Origin: Cristatella mucedo
Lineage: Eukaryota > Bryozoa > Phylactolaemata > Cristatellidae
DNA length: 64,000 nucleotides
Direction: 5' to 3'
NCBI GenBank assembly: GCA_009760855.2
Contig: WPIO01000071.1
Coordinates: 141,001-205,000 of the forward strand
Part shown: piece by piece, positions 33,453-45,803 of the stretch
Layout: each line of letters opens with the position of its first letter
Numbering within the stretch: the first letter of the stretch is position 1
Made by a program: the position numbers and the translations under genes
Notes under the pieces: generated by a model
Told to the model about the DNA's origin: nothing
The model's input: the letters and a program-made list of their open reading frames with translations, nothing else
The model's database searches: none

Positions 33453-35060
33453 ACTGTAAAAAGCAGCCATTCATTATATCCGTGGCGGTCCCATCACGGC
33501 ATTGCAGCCTGCCAAAACTTAAACCAGGCTTAACAATACGGCAAAGAAACGGCTATTGGACACATCAGCGCAATAGACTTCAAACCTCAAAAGAATCCAC
33601 AGACCGTGTCGCGCAGCACGAGTTAGGCCGGCCGGCTGCGAATAGACAGACGCGCGGCGCGCGGGCATGCAGTCAGGCTATCAAACGGCTCGCTGGGCAG
33701 CTGACATGCTGACCAGGGAAGGCAAACGGGCCTCGCACGAAAGCCTGACCGTCTCTCCAGCTGCGAGCTCGGTTCGCACCCAGCGGATTCGATTGAGCAT
33801 CGGATGGCTCGGCATCTCCCCAACCCACCCTGGCACGCTGGGCGATCGCCCTCCCACCCCCACCACCCCCGAGGCCAAGTCGTCAGAGTCGCGTTACTGA
33901 TGGGCACGACGGCAAAAGGGCGTTTCAGGCAACTCGCAGGCCAAGAGGATTCGCCACCCTCACGTTCCGGGCCACCTTGGGGCCCCCGACAAGCGAGCCC
34001 GGGACGATCGGGCGTGCCTGCTCAGCTCAGCATTCAGTCTTCACTGCGCGCGACACGTGGCAGCACGCGGTGCTCTCCAGCTGCCCGCGAGTGGATCTCG
34101 GTCAGTTCTGGGTCATTTAATCCCTGCCACCAGGGGAGGTGACAAAGGGACAGTCCTGCTGTCTTCGCGGTGCTCGCGCGCTAAACTCATTCCAAGCGCA
34201 CAGGAAATCTACGCGCTCCGAAGACAGCCGACGTGACAGGCAAAGCTCCGAGAAGAAAATTCGGCAAAAACAAGCAGCTATTAGGAAAGCGCCACCGGAA
34301 GTGCAGGGACGGACGGGTGTCGGCCAGGCGCCTTTAGTGGCGATGTCGTCGACCCTAGAATTCCCAGCTTCGGTCCCGCCAAATTCGCATTCCCCGTCAC
34401 CATCTTGCGACCGAAGTGGAAGCTGCCAAACGGATCTGTCCTCGGCGATTCCCCGCGATCGCCGCTCGGCTCGCCATCGACGAGACGGAATCGCTAGCTC
34501 GCTCTCGCGCGGCGGCCGCCAGGCTTACGCCGAATCGAGTCTAGCTAAGAAGACACGGCTCGACCGAGGCGGCACAGCCGCGGCCGACGACAGAGCGGTC
34601 ACAGGCGGTCCGACGAAGACGTGCGGCCGCCGGCACGCGGCCGCCCGCTGGCCGCGTGCCGGCGGCCGCTCGAAGCGAAGCGGCCGCTGGCACGCGAGCG
34701 TCCGGCGGCACAGCGCGGCGGCAAAGCGGCAAGCGACGCACAGCTCGCGGCAAGCTACCCACCGGCAATCTCAGCGGCGCCGGACGGAGCGCCGAGACTT
34801 GGAGGTTAACGAAGGTGATCGAAGGCCACCCCGCCGGGTGTACCGAGGTAAAAGACGTCCTAGGACGGTGTGGCGCTGGCGCGTCTCTACGAATATAAGG
34901 TGGCGTGTCATTTACTAGAGAAGCCGAGCATTTTATTTACTCCGTTTTTATAAATGACCAAAACTGTCTATAGCAAGAGCGGGTTGGAGCCAGCAGTTAG
35001 CAAGCTTGGCCTTACGTGCGAACCCCCCCCCCCGCCTCTCGCCTGCGCGGGAGGCGGCAG
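33453..35060. promoter_or_regulatory. CpG-rich block upstream of GMPS, candidate promoter region
   Basis: The stretch is rich in GC and CpG compared with the flanking intron and the AT-rich DNA after 35.7 kb. It lies directly upstream of the GMPS start. ORFs within it (for example 34139-34918) are arginine-rich, without recognisable motifs. No TATA box or start site can be fixed from the sequence. Confidence 0.35.
34623..34669. repeat. perfect 20-bp GC-only-type inverted repeat, 7-nt loop
   Basis: GCGGCCGCCGGCACGCGGCC at 34623-34642 is exactly the reverse complement of 34650-34669. Loop GCCCGCT. A partial third copy of the arm lies at about 34679-34697. Confidence 0.97.
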
Positions 35061-35634
35061 CGGTGGCAGCGTCGCCTGCGCACCGCGGCGGCTTCCTAAC
35101 CGCGAAGCCGAATAAATTCGCGTTTATGCGGTATGTTCTGCTTCCGTCCTGCTTCCGTCCTACTTGAATCTTCGGTGGGCACTTCGCCGCGACTTGGGGG
35201 GTGGTGGTGGTGGTGGTCCAAGACTTGGGAAGACTTAACAACGGAGACTCAGAAGCGAAACACCATTCTACTCCTTGGCCAAAACTAGGCGAAACTGGAC
35301 GTACAACCGATCGTAGCGATCGTACCACACCTACGTCACTAGCGCTCCTTCTTCGTTGCATTGTAAAGCATGGCGGACGAATCGACTCGCGAAATCACCG
35401 AAGCGTTCCTAGCGAGTCCCTGCTTACGGGACGCGGCGAGCTGGTCACGTGCGAACTATGCGATCTGGGAGATTTAAATTCATCGTAAAGTGCATCGCGA
35501 GGGTCACGCTATTATCTCCCCGAAAAAAGCAGTTTATCCATGTTGAGTTTATCCGTGACCGCTGCGAGACGGAGCAAGCAGGAAGCGGAGAGTGGAGGAA
35601 AGGAGAGCCGAGTGAAAGGGTTCGACGGCAATTC

Positions 35635-35735
35635 GTGCAGGACAATTCGGAGCGGACATTTCGTCGTGGATAATTCGGAGCGGACATTTCGGAGCGGATA
35701 TTTCGGAGCGGACAATTCGGAGCAGGATATTTAAA
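35635..35735 (+). repeat. short tandem repeat, units of ~20-29 bp
   Basis: The motif AATTCGGAGCGGACATTTCG recurs about four times with internal variation. Related scrambled motifs (AATTGTCCGC...) occur at 36155-36225. Confidence 0.85.
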
Positions 35736-36355
35736 ACATATCTATTTGAAATTTAAACGAATTTTTTTTACTAATCTTGTTTAATAGAACTATGATACCA
35801 TATAAAGTAAAGTTTATTTAGCTTACTACAAAGAAATTCATAGCAAATACCAGCAACTCTTGCACAAAATCACATTTTTTTTAAACTAAAACTATCAAAA
35901 TAACTAACTAAAATTCATAATGTCTCACAGACTATGATGCTGGACTTGCAAGTTTAAAGTTCCAAAGGTGTCTGTCCACTGACCTTTTCGGTCATGCTTA
36001 CATACACTGATCCCCCCTAGCTACTATGTACTCACTTATTGTGTAATTAAATGTCTTAGGTTAATTGAAAGCGTCTAGGTTTCAAAACTATGTACGCACT
36101 AATTGAAAGCGTGTTTATACTGCCCTAAAAATATAAAAATGAATACATTGCAAATTGTCCGCCCCGAATTACTCGTTTTTTGGTCCCGAATTGTCCGCTC
36201 CTAACTGTCCTGCGCCGAATTTTCTACTCAAACCGCTTCATTTTCTTCGGAAAGATTATTGCAAGCTTTCAAGCAAAACTGTGAATGCTGGAATAGCTCT
36301 AAGAAGCTTGCCGCTTGAGGCGTTCGGAGCTTCCGCTTGAGTCGACGGTCACTGC
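35735..36355. other. AT-rich stretch without a gene
   Basis: No conserved ORF. Base composition drops sharply compared with the CpG-rich block on its left. Confidence 0.5.
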
Positions 36356-36525
36356 GCATCCGTGACCTTGCACGTTTAAGACTCAGCTAAAGACACATCA
36401 GTTCGGGTTTAGCTTTACTTCCATCCTTCTTCCCATTTTCTCTCCCCATATCTGTTCGGTCTCAGCATACGTAAAGTGCCTAGAAAGAGATCAAATTTTC
36501 CGAGAGCGTTTTACGAATAAACGTA
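36355..36525 (+). mobile_element. old LINE 3' end
   Basis: AAGTGCCTAGAAAGAGATCA followed by TTTTCCGAGAGCGTTTTACG matches the family A tail layout with many changes. Confidence 0.6.
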
Positions 36526-36544
36526 ATGGCCGGGATCCGGGTTA

Positions 36545-36975
36545 TGTAACGTAGTGTATCTCCTCCGTCTGTAACTTCACAAAGCCAAGAAGACCACGTG
36601 GGTGTTAAGCAAGACAGTTTTGTATAGCGCACTCACAGCCTAAGCGGCTTTCGGTATGCATTCGGTAGCCAACAGACTTTATCTCACGCAAAAAAGAGAA
36701 ATTTGGAAGCATAGCAGAGTCAGGAGAGCAGTTGAGGTAGTGAGTAGCATGGAAGTAGCAGCTCAGGACCGCTGAAAATGATGAGCCATAGTCGGCAGCA
36801 GGAGAATAGTTGTCGTTGCGTAAGAACCGTGGAAGCGAGTTCCACAGTCTAGGACCTGCAGAGCTAAAGCTTCTATCACCAACGGTCTTTAAGCGGAGGA
36901 ATGGAACAGTTAATTTATTGTCCATTCAAGACGTGAGGGCACAAAGAGGCTGAAACTAGTGCAACTGTTCAGTAA
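36545..36975 (-). mobile_element. LINE family B 3' fragment
   Basis: Encodes DNKLTVPFLRLKTVGDRSFS, GPRLWNSLPRFLRNDNY and the conserved 3' end. A short intact-looking piece of the repeat. Confidence 0.88.
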
Positions 36976-38338
36976 GGTACGCGCAAAGGTCCCGTGCTCC
37001 AAGTGAATTAATTAATTATTTGCTATAAAATAGTCAAATTGTAGAAAAAACAGAACAATTCCATGTTCAGCTATACATGTCATATTTAAAATGGATTACG
37101 CCGACGCAGATTCCGCATCCGCTCACGGCGCCCTACACGGAATTCACAAAGAAAGAACTGGGGGTTGGCGTGGAAACGCCGCAGACAAAGCCCGGGCGCC
37201 CGAAGACCCAGGGTGCTCTAGAGCCAGGCCAGACCGGAAGTCTAGAGCTGCCAAGCCAAACCTCACTCCTCTCTTTCTTCGCCAACAATAAGAAAATAAA
37301 ATAAATTGAGCTCTAACCGTGGTATAGCTTCATTGACCAAAAGAAAACGATTGAGCCTGTAACGATGTCTATCTGACTACCATTCGCGGCGCTATAGCGT
37401 TTTTGCGACACCCGGGGTTCCCGCCAATAGGTTCAAACGTATTAATATTATAATTATTAATAATGACCCACTGAAGTCGTTTGAGTCGGTCATAACGCAA
37501 AAAACGTAGCCAGCGGTTGGGAGTCCCTACAAGTAGGCGGGCGGAAGAGGGGGAGGGGCTTGAATGAGTGGGGTCATAACCTTCTGGGTTCGCTTGTGCT
37601 CCTGCGATGGATGGACCATTAAATTTATCGTTAGCAAATTGGTTACCAGATTTACGTTTTTAAATATATTATTACTTAAAAAATATTAAAATCACATAAA
37701 GTGACAGTATGCTGAGTAAGCCACCAGCTATACGGAGAGGCGACTATCCTGCGCCGCGGTGCTGGATAATTTAAAAAATGGCGGAAAAAGGTAGGGTGCT
37801 CGCTTGCGAACCGCATCCCTCTGCTTACGGGACGACGATTTCGCCGACGAAATGCGGCGCCATAGCTCGCCTTTTTACGCGGCTCAAATTCTCACCGCTC
37901 CAGCCCGTCTCAGCTGCGCGGCGCACCGCGGACGCGGCGTTGCTAGCCTCGCGGCGCCGTGTTGCTATCCTAACCGGACGTGGGCCGACGCCTGAGCCGA
38001 CGCGCTTGACTCTTGCGCTCGCTCGTTCGGTTGGCTCGTTGGAGATCCTCGGACGTCACTCTGTTACTACACACCAGCGGGCGTAGTCACTGTGCTTCAC
38101 AGAGCCGCTAGATGCTCATACTCAATCTCTCAGCCCATTCATTTCTTGCCGTCCTGCTTGGCCGCGATCGTTGCTCACTAATGGCAGCTATGCCTGCCGG
38201 TACTGCTGCAGGCGAACGGGGGGGGGGGGGGTTAACTAGCAGCCAGCTAGCATTGTCCATAAGAGTTTTAATGCTCGGGCTTACTGTGAAGCCGTGAATG
38301 ATTGTCAAACGTGCTAAGTTCCCGTATGCGACAGCACT
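36976..38338. other. intergenic DNA, no gene recognised
   Basis: AT-rich to about 37.7 kb, then a GC-rich island to 38.3 kb with a G14 run at 38218-38231. The ORF at 37778-38086 has no recognisable domain. Confidence 0.45.
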
Positions 38339-39032
38339 ATAATAATAATAATAATAATAATAGTAATACTAATAATAATAATGCACTTGATAAAGCGCCC
38401 TCGGAGAACTCAATCTCTCTCTAGGTGCTTTAATTTTGCTGCAAAATGAAATGCAATTGAATGGTAAGTAAAATCATGCTTGAAAAACAAACAAAATGAA
38501 TAATATGGTTAGGGGTGACATGCACAGTGTCAGCACGCATAAGCACATGAGGGACGAATCACAGGGACCCACCCTAAATGCTGTCCTAAATAGGTGTGTT
38601 TTTAAGTTCTTTTTAAATCTGGTCAAGTCAGGGGATGTTCTGACGCAGGTCGGAAGGGAGTTCCAGGCTTTGGGAGCATACGAACTAAATGCATGGTCTC
38701 CAAAGGATTTGAGGTTTGAACGAGGTATTTGTAGACTGTTGGATTCCGATAAGCGGGTGTTACGATCAAGTGCATTATTATTATTATTATTATTATTACG
38801 ATGCTTGGCCTAATGGGGGAGTATATCTGAGGGATAGGCTGGAGCCATAGAATGAAGGGACCTAAAAATGAGTGACAAAACCTTGAAGTCAATTCGTTGC
38901 TTGACTGGTAGCCAGTGCAGGTCGGCGAGAAGTGGTGTAATGTGGCAACTGCGATGCTTACGACAGACACGAGCCTAGCTGAGGAGTATTGCACCAGCTG
39001 CAATCGCCTGATCGCACATGCTGGTAGGCCAG
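38339..39032 (-). mobile_element. LINE family A 3' end, itself interrupted by a 30-bp insertion
   Basis: (AAT)n at 38341-38384 then the reverse complement of the 3' UTR and RT C-terminus up to the CACIRRLQLVQ-like region. At 38766-38795 it is interrupted by a 30-bp LINE tail. Confidence 0.92.
38766..38795 (+). mobile_element. 30-bp LINE family A tail insertion
   Basis: The insert consists only of TCAAGTGC plus an ATT run, the last bases of family A. It is flanked by TTACGA at 38760-38765 and 38796-38801. The other family A copies run through this site without the insert. Confidence 0.9.
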
Positions 39033-39220
39033 TAAGGGTAAGGGTACCACTACTAAGGGCTGCCGGCTGCCTTTATGTGGAAACAAGGAGCAAGCGAACG
39101 TAGCGCTGATGAGCGTTCAACCCTGCCGAGGCTGCGTCGAGGGGTCGAGGAGCGGGTTCGAGAATCGCAATCGTAGCACTGGCGATCGTAGTGCTAAGTT
39201 GATCTCGCTGCCAGCTTCCG

Positions 39221-39451
39221 ATGTGCTCTGTGGTCATTGATTGCTCCTCACCCGATGCTGTGGCTTTTGAAGGCGGCGGCTCCTCATCTGCAGCACTGCA
39301 GAAGGTCGATCTGACTGGCCAGCGAATTCGCAAGCTGCAGAAGGCACTCGCCGAGCAGCCGGTGCCCCTGTCTGCCGTGCACTCGCTGGTGCTCGATCAG
39401 AACCTGATCGCCAAGCTCGAAGGTCTCGAGGGCCTCGGGAGCATGCAGCAG
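39221..39451 (+). CDS. CEP97: CEP97-like exon 1
   Basis: Residues 1-77 with the first repeat (VDLTGQRIRKLQKAL) and HSLVLDQNLIAKLEGLEGL. Donor CAG|GTAAGG. Confidence 0.9.
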
Positions 39452-41255
39452 GTAAGGAATATCAACAGGGCAACAGATAGATAGGTGTCACTGTGCGCGC
39501 GGGAGAGCGCGCACGCAGCAGCACTAGAATGAAAGACGAGCTCTTCTGGTCATTGGCGCCATTCAAGCCCATGACAGACCATTGCAGACATACACCGAAG
39601 GCAAGATTTTTACCAACTCATTCGGTTCGACCATCCTGCCGTACCCACTTTCCTTTGCCGACCTCTTCGGATTCAGCTTAACCACTAGCCAGATGCAATT
39701 GACCATCTTTATTGTTTGCCCACTCACAATGTACACATGCCTGTACACATGCCTTGTCACACGAATTGCTATTTTTATCGATTGCTTGGTGGCTTTACTT
39801 CAAATTATGGGACTCATTTTGCTGGTTTAGGAGACCGATCAGGCATGTAAAGAGCACAGGGCTCATTGACTGTCCGTTCGGCTGGTTTCACGCTTAGTTC
39901 GCAAATGCATGTGCGGCGATCATCTTACGCTGCTAAGCCTAAATAAAGGGAGCGCCACCCCCCCCCCGGTGGTGGCTGTCGAAAGCACTTAGAAACCAGC
40001 AGCAGCTGAGAGCCGTTCTCAAGCAGGAGCAGCAGCAGCATCTGGACGGAGACAAGTGTCAGTCGTCGCTATGCCTTCGGTAGAGGTGCGAAATCGCGTT
40101 AGCTCCTTGCCCGGCACGCTGTTAGCACCGACCGTACCTTATCTGTAGGTTCCCCGACCTAGAGCAGAACAACGCTAAACGCTCCACGCCCTCACGATGC
40201 TTTCCGTCCACGATTTCACACGTTTGCTGGCCTCCTCTCACTCAGCTGCTGCTGTCATGGCGTCTGGCACCGCTGTTCCCCCGGACGTTGTTGCCGAGCG
40301 CTTGCCGGCGGCTGCGACCGGGGTGCGGGCGCTCACGCTGTGCTATTGTCTCCCGACTTTTTGTTGCAGCTGTCCGTCGGCTTCAATCGGCTGCCGGGCA
40401 TTGGCGGCCTCGACCGGCTGCCGCAGCTCACCGCGCTCAGTCTGCCCAACAACAGCATCGAGGCGATCGAAGGTGAGGCTCTTGGCTCTTCCCCTTCCGT
40501 CTCGGCAGCCAGAGCGGTCAGAGGTCAGCCGCCGCTGCCGGACCTCTGGCGCCCTCTGCAGACCAGCGGCTTTCACTCTGCTGGCTCCCGGCATGCACCG
40601 AGCTGTCGGCCTCCTTGCGGTGGCAGCGCCACCTGGGGTTTGCCTCTTTTTTTTGCGTTCGTTCGACCGTGGCGCTGCTGCTTGAACTGAACTGAAGCGT
40701 GAACTGAGCTGGACGAGCATGACACTTCAACACGCTGCTTTGTCGGCTGCTCAGATCTCCTCCCTTTATCGGCTGCTGCTGGTGCACGCCTGTGCACATG
40801 CCTGATAGCCACACCGAGGCTTGCTGAGAAATCACGATGTGCCCCACTGTTTCTATCTTATTAGGACTTGAAAACTTGCCTCAGCTGCTTTGGCTTAACC
40901 TGTCGGGCAACAGCATCAAGGTGAGTGGTAGTGGCAGCTCGCCTAAACTGAGCTTTGACTCAGTAGAACGCCCATAAGGGCGAACTGGAAGGATGGTATG
41001 TGAGAGCATTGTCCAGCAGCAATGACAGACTTGGACAGAAGCTTGCGTGGCTGGCAGCGGCCGTAGCCTCTCCTGAATCTCCTCCGTTGCTTTCTGTTTT
41101 GAGCATTCACATCCTTTTACGCGCGTACCCACACACACACACACACACACGCACGCACGCACGCACGCACGCACGCGCGCACGCACACACACACACACAC
41201 ACACACACGCACGCAAATATATGCGCCGCGCCCCTCCCAGTACGGCGGCTATACG

Positions 41256-41290
<35 letters not shown>

Positions 41291-44200
41291 ATAGCCACAC
41301 TGTGAGGGGGCACGGCGCATGGTACCTTCGGCACAGCTACGACGGTGCAGGGTTGGTGCTGTGGCCAGGCCTTGGGGGCCAAGGCTTTGAAGAATCTACT
41401 ATTTAAGCAAGAAAGCCCTCGCCACGTGGCCAGATGGTGGCAAGATGGCGTGCTTGCATCACGTGGCAAGATGGCGCACTTCTGTCTAGCAGCAAAATGG
41501 CGCAGCGTTGTCTATCGTGACGGAACCATTGTGACTCAGCGTCGCAAGTCTGCAGGCAGTGAGCATATCGTGACTGAGAAGTGTGGTGCGCACAGTCGAG
41601 CCGAAAGTCTCAGAGAGAGGCTCACGTCGCTCATTCGTCGTCGTTCCAGGCGATCGGCGGTCTGGACAAGAACGTCAACCTCAAGCACCTCGACCTGTCG
41701 GACAACGCTATCAGCCAGCTAGCCGATCTCACGCATCTGTCGTTGCTGAAGGTGCGCGCGCATGTTCTGTGGCAGCGGTAGCCGCCGCCGCGATGTTTGG
41801 AGCAGGCGTGCAAGCCGACGCGTGCGCCAATGTGCCTGCATGCCTGCTGGTGCATGTGCACGCCTCTTGCCACCTGCTGCCCATCTTCCTTTGACCGTGA
41901 CCTTCCGACTCCGCCGCTGCCGCTAGAGCACCATGTGGTTGGGCAGCAGCGTTATGCTAGAGAGTTCCCCCACAGCAGCACTGCCACAGGTGGAAGCGAC
42001 TTCCAGTGCTGCCGCTCGCTGGGAGCAGCATGCAACAATGCCTCTGGCAAGCATCTCACACAGCAGAGCAAATGCTAGCAGCATAGAGGAATTCGGAGGA
42101 GTTCGGTCGAGGAAGTGACCCGTGGCTGAGGGCTTCTCAGCTTGAAAGTGCCCGGATCTGTATCTGTAGAACACAAGTCGTCTTTGCATAAGAATCGAAT
42201 TGCGGAAGAAGAGAGAGTTCCACAGTCTGTGCACCCGATAAGCACAAGCTGCACTCCTGCAGTCACAGGCAAATGCTGAAATAAACGAAAAAGATGGCCA
42301 CATTAGAGCTTATAGAGATCTATTCAGATTTACTTGAGATGATGACCTGAGGCCCTCTCCGCGAAGTGGTTGAGTGACAGAGCTGAGCTTCAGGGGCAGC
42401 TAGCCTTGGTTTTTCAACCACTTCTTCCCCTCCCCCCCCCCCGACAGACCAGATCGGGCACGTCTCGGCACGGTGGGCAGTGCGATGCAACTTCATCAGT
42501 TTCATCTCTCTTTCCTCGACCTTAACATGTCTTGAAAGGGAGACAGCTGCCCGGAGCAGCTGCGTCTTCTGCCCGCGATGTCCTGTCACCACTGCACACA
42601 TGTAGTTACTTGATCTTAGGAAAAGCGCACAGTTACAGTGACTGACTTGTCAATATGCTCTGCATGATTACATTTAGAAACGGCAAAAGGTTCTGTAGCA
42701 TTGTTACTTTTGAGACCAGGCAGTTGCGTGCAATAGCATTATTTTAACAGCCTGTTTTTTTCGACTGCACAGCGAGAGGGAAGGTCTTACTGCTTCTGAC
42801 TGCTGCTTATTCTGTCTGTCTGTCGAGCAGCGCTGCTCTGCTGCTGGTAATAATAATAATAAAGGTATGCCCCAGACCTCCTGCACGCATGCCTACCGTT
42901 GCTATGCCAATCCGGCGTTGCTAGTGCAACCCGCAGGCGCGCTAGGATTCTCGCTTGTCCGGTCCTTGCCAGCCCGGCCAATACACCGCTCGCTCGTGCA
43001 GCCTTGACCGTTCTATGTGTGCGTAAATTTAGCATTTCTATTATTTTACTCAATCCTTTCTCGTCGTCGTCTCGCTTTCAGCGTTTCGCCTGCGTGCAGC
43101 CTCAGTAGTGGTGTAACTGGTCAGCGATTAGCTCCTTCCCTGCCGCCACCGCCTGCAGCCGGCTTCGTCACGGCCAATTGTTGCTGCCTCAGTCATCAAC
43201 GACTGACGATTTTTGTTTATTTTTTTTTACAGACTCTTCTCTTGCACGGCAACGCTGTGGCAAGTGTCGACGGCGCCGACCGGTTGCTGCCGTCGGCGCT
43301 GCACATTCTGTCGCTGGCCGAGAACGAGGTCGGCGAGCTGTGCGAGGTACGCAGCGGCCGGCGTCGATGGTGCAGCCAATGCAGAACGTTCGGGGCGGCC
43401 GGCCAGCTGAGTCTCCGCTGAGCAGCTTGTGCACTTTGACCTGTCGAGCGGAGCTGCTGATCGTGAAAGCCTCGTCGGCAGATGCTCTCCTCCTTTAGGC
43501 GTTGAAGAAAAGCTGCTCCGGAGCAGATTTTTTGTTAGTATGTGTGGAGCGGCCGGTGGTTCGGCAACTCCTGTGCTCGGAAGGCGAGAATGGCAGTGCG
43601 ACCCCGAAGTGCCGAGGCCGCTGTAGCTGCTACTGTAGCCTCGCTGTCGAGTTAGTCCTGCCGTTCGGCTAGGCGTTTGTATTGAGCTCGTCTGACCCCT
43701 GGCGAAATGAACCCAGTCGGAGGAACGTTGGTTGTGGGCGTTAGCACTGACACCGGTCTCGGCCGAACCCTCACACAATTTCAATTGAAGGCCTTGACCA
43801 AGGCGTGTAGGCAATTTAATGACACGTCCGCCTTCTCAGAAATATCGATCCGATGCAGTTCAGTTTGCTTTTACTCTCCATCCAATCTATCCACCCAATT
43901 ACACTCCATCTACATGTGCTAGATAGCACCACGCTCAACCTGCTGCCGGCTGGTTTGAAGTGTACTGCCGTCTGATATTGTCTACCAGCAGTTCTGTACC
44001 GCTGTTTTGCATGGAGATATTTACTCAAACTGGCAGCCAACATTGCAGCAGACGTTTGCTGATCGCGAGGTCACCAATAGAAGCCGAGCTAAGTAACAAG
44101 TTTAATCGAAAGTGAACCTTAACCTATGCAAATGATCTGTTTAACTGGCTGCGCATGCATCGCTAGCAGATATCAATCGCGACCTGCAGGTCATCCACTG

Positions 44201-45741
44201 ATATATCAATCGCGACCTGCAGGTCATCCACTGACCGCATTTACACGTTGACCCTGTTGTTTTGTTTTGTTGTGTTTACACGTTTACCCACGTTGCCCAA
44301 ACCTTGTTTCACTCGTTGGTTGACATTGTGCACGCTACCACTAACCGTTTGATCATGCTTCCTGTACAGCACCTGTAAAGTGCCTTGCAAGAGATCGAGT
44401 TCTCTGTGGGTGCTATAGAAATGTATCATCATTATTAGTCAAACTGATGTGCAGGTGATGCAGTATCCTCTTTCAGTTCCAGAGGAGAGGCGGCCAGAGG
44501 CTAGCGGCAGGCTGCCGCTAGCGTCTGGCCACCTCTCCTCTGGCCACCTCTCCTCTGGCCACCTCTCCTCTGGCCACTTGCTGACAGAGCTGCAGAGAGT
44601 GCAGCAAGGAGCCCGTGAGCAGCAATTGGTGTGCTGAGCTACTTCTGCTGCCCAACTGTTTATCAGCTCAGCGCAGCAGCAGCAGCAGGTGACAGCTCGG
44701 CAACACGCCGTCCTGCATCTGCGTGAGAGCGGCTCTTGCGTGTCGGCTGCTGGGTTCAATTGCTGGCCCACGAAGCCAGCGATTTCGGTCGGGGCTGTGC
44801 GCTGCCGGACAGTGACCGGCTGTGACCTCACGCTCGATTGACCTCTGACGTGTTTCGCGGGGCTCCGCCTCTTGGGCTCCGCTTCTGCTGCAGGTGACTT
44901 CGCTCGGCCGCCTGCGCGCTCTGGAGCAGCTGTCTCTGATGAACAATCCGTGCCTGTCCTACCAGCAGCTCACACAGTATCCTTTGCTTTGGGCAGAGGT
45001 TTTGAGAGAAGAGATGGGCTCGCGCTGACGTCACGCGCCCACCTGGCCACCACCACCACCGTACTTTGAAGGAATGTGCCGCGTATTCTCAAAGCGCTTG
45101 CCTGCGAACTGGTCAGGCAACTGCCTGATCGCTGTCGTCAGTCGAGCTCTCACCTTTAGGAGGCCAGCGCTAGAGCTCCGACCGCGCAGCAGCAGCGCCG
45201 GCCCGGTGCTGCTGCTGATGCGAGGGGGTCGAGCTCGACTCGGCGAAAAAGAACGCCAGTCGCAATTAGTTAGGCAGGCGGGGACAAGGTGAATCCAGTG
45301 TCTGCTTTCGGTTATGCAATGACTCTGCACATTTTGCGTCGGTTTTGCCTGGGCACGCCCAGTCGATCAGTAAGTGACTTCGATCTGCCAGCTGCTGTTG
45401 CCCCGGCAGAGGCTGGCCGGGCTGCTGCCGGATGCGAGACCTCGGTCCGGACTTGCGCCCTTTGCGAGGTGGCTGCCGCCGCCGCCGGCTCAGCCTCGTC
45501 GTTTGCTTTGCGTCCTTGACCGTCGCTGCCCTGTTCAGTCAGAGCGAGGCGTACCGAGCCTACGTGCTGAGCCGCTGCGTCGGCCTGAAGGTTCTCGATG
45601 GCAAGAAAGTCGACTCTGCCGAGCGGTGAGCTGCCTCCTGTCGCCGCTCTAGTCCTTCTTCCCATGCGCCCGCCGGCCCCCGCCCCCATTCTCGCTCGTG
45701 GCCGGGTCGCGCTCGTCGGGAACGGAGCTTTTGACGCCGAG

Positions 45742-45803
<62 letters not shown>

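Noticed and set aside
34139-34918. 259-codon plus-strand ORF in the CpG-rich block
   Set aside because: Arginine/alanine-rich with no motif, no splice or homology support, and high GC lowers stop frequency. Left as unannotated DNA.
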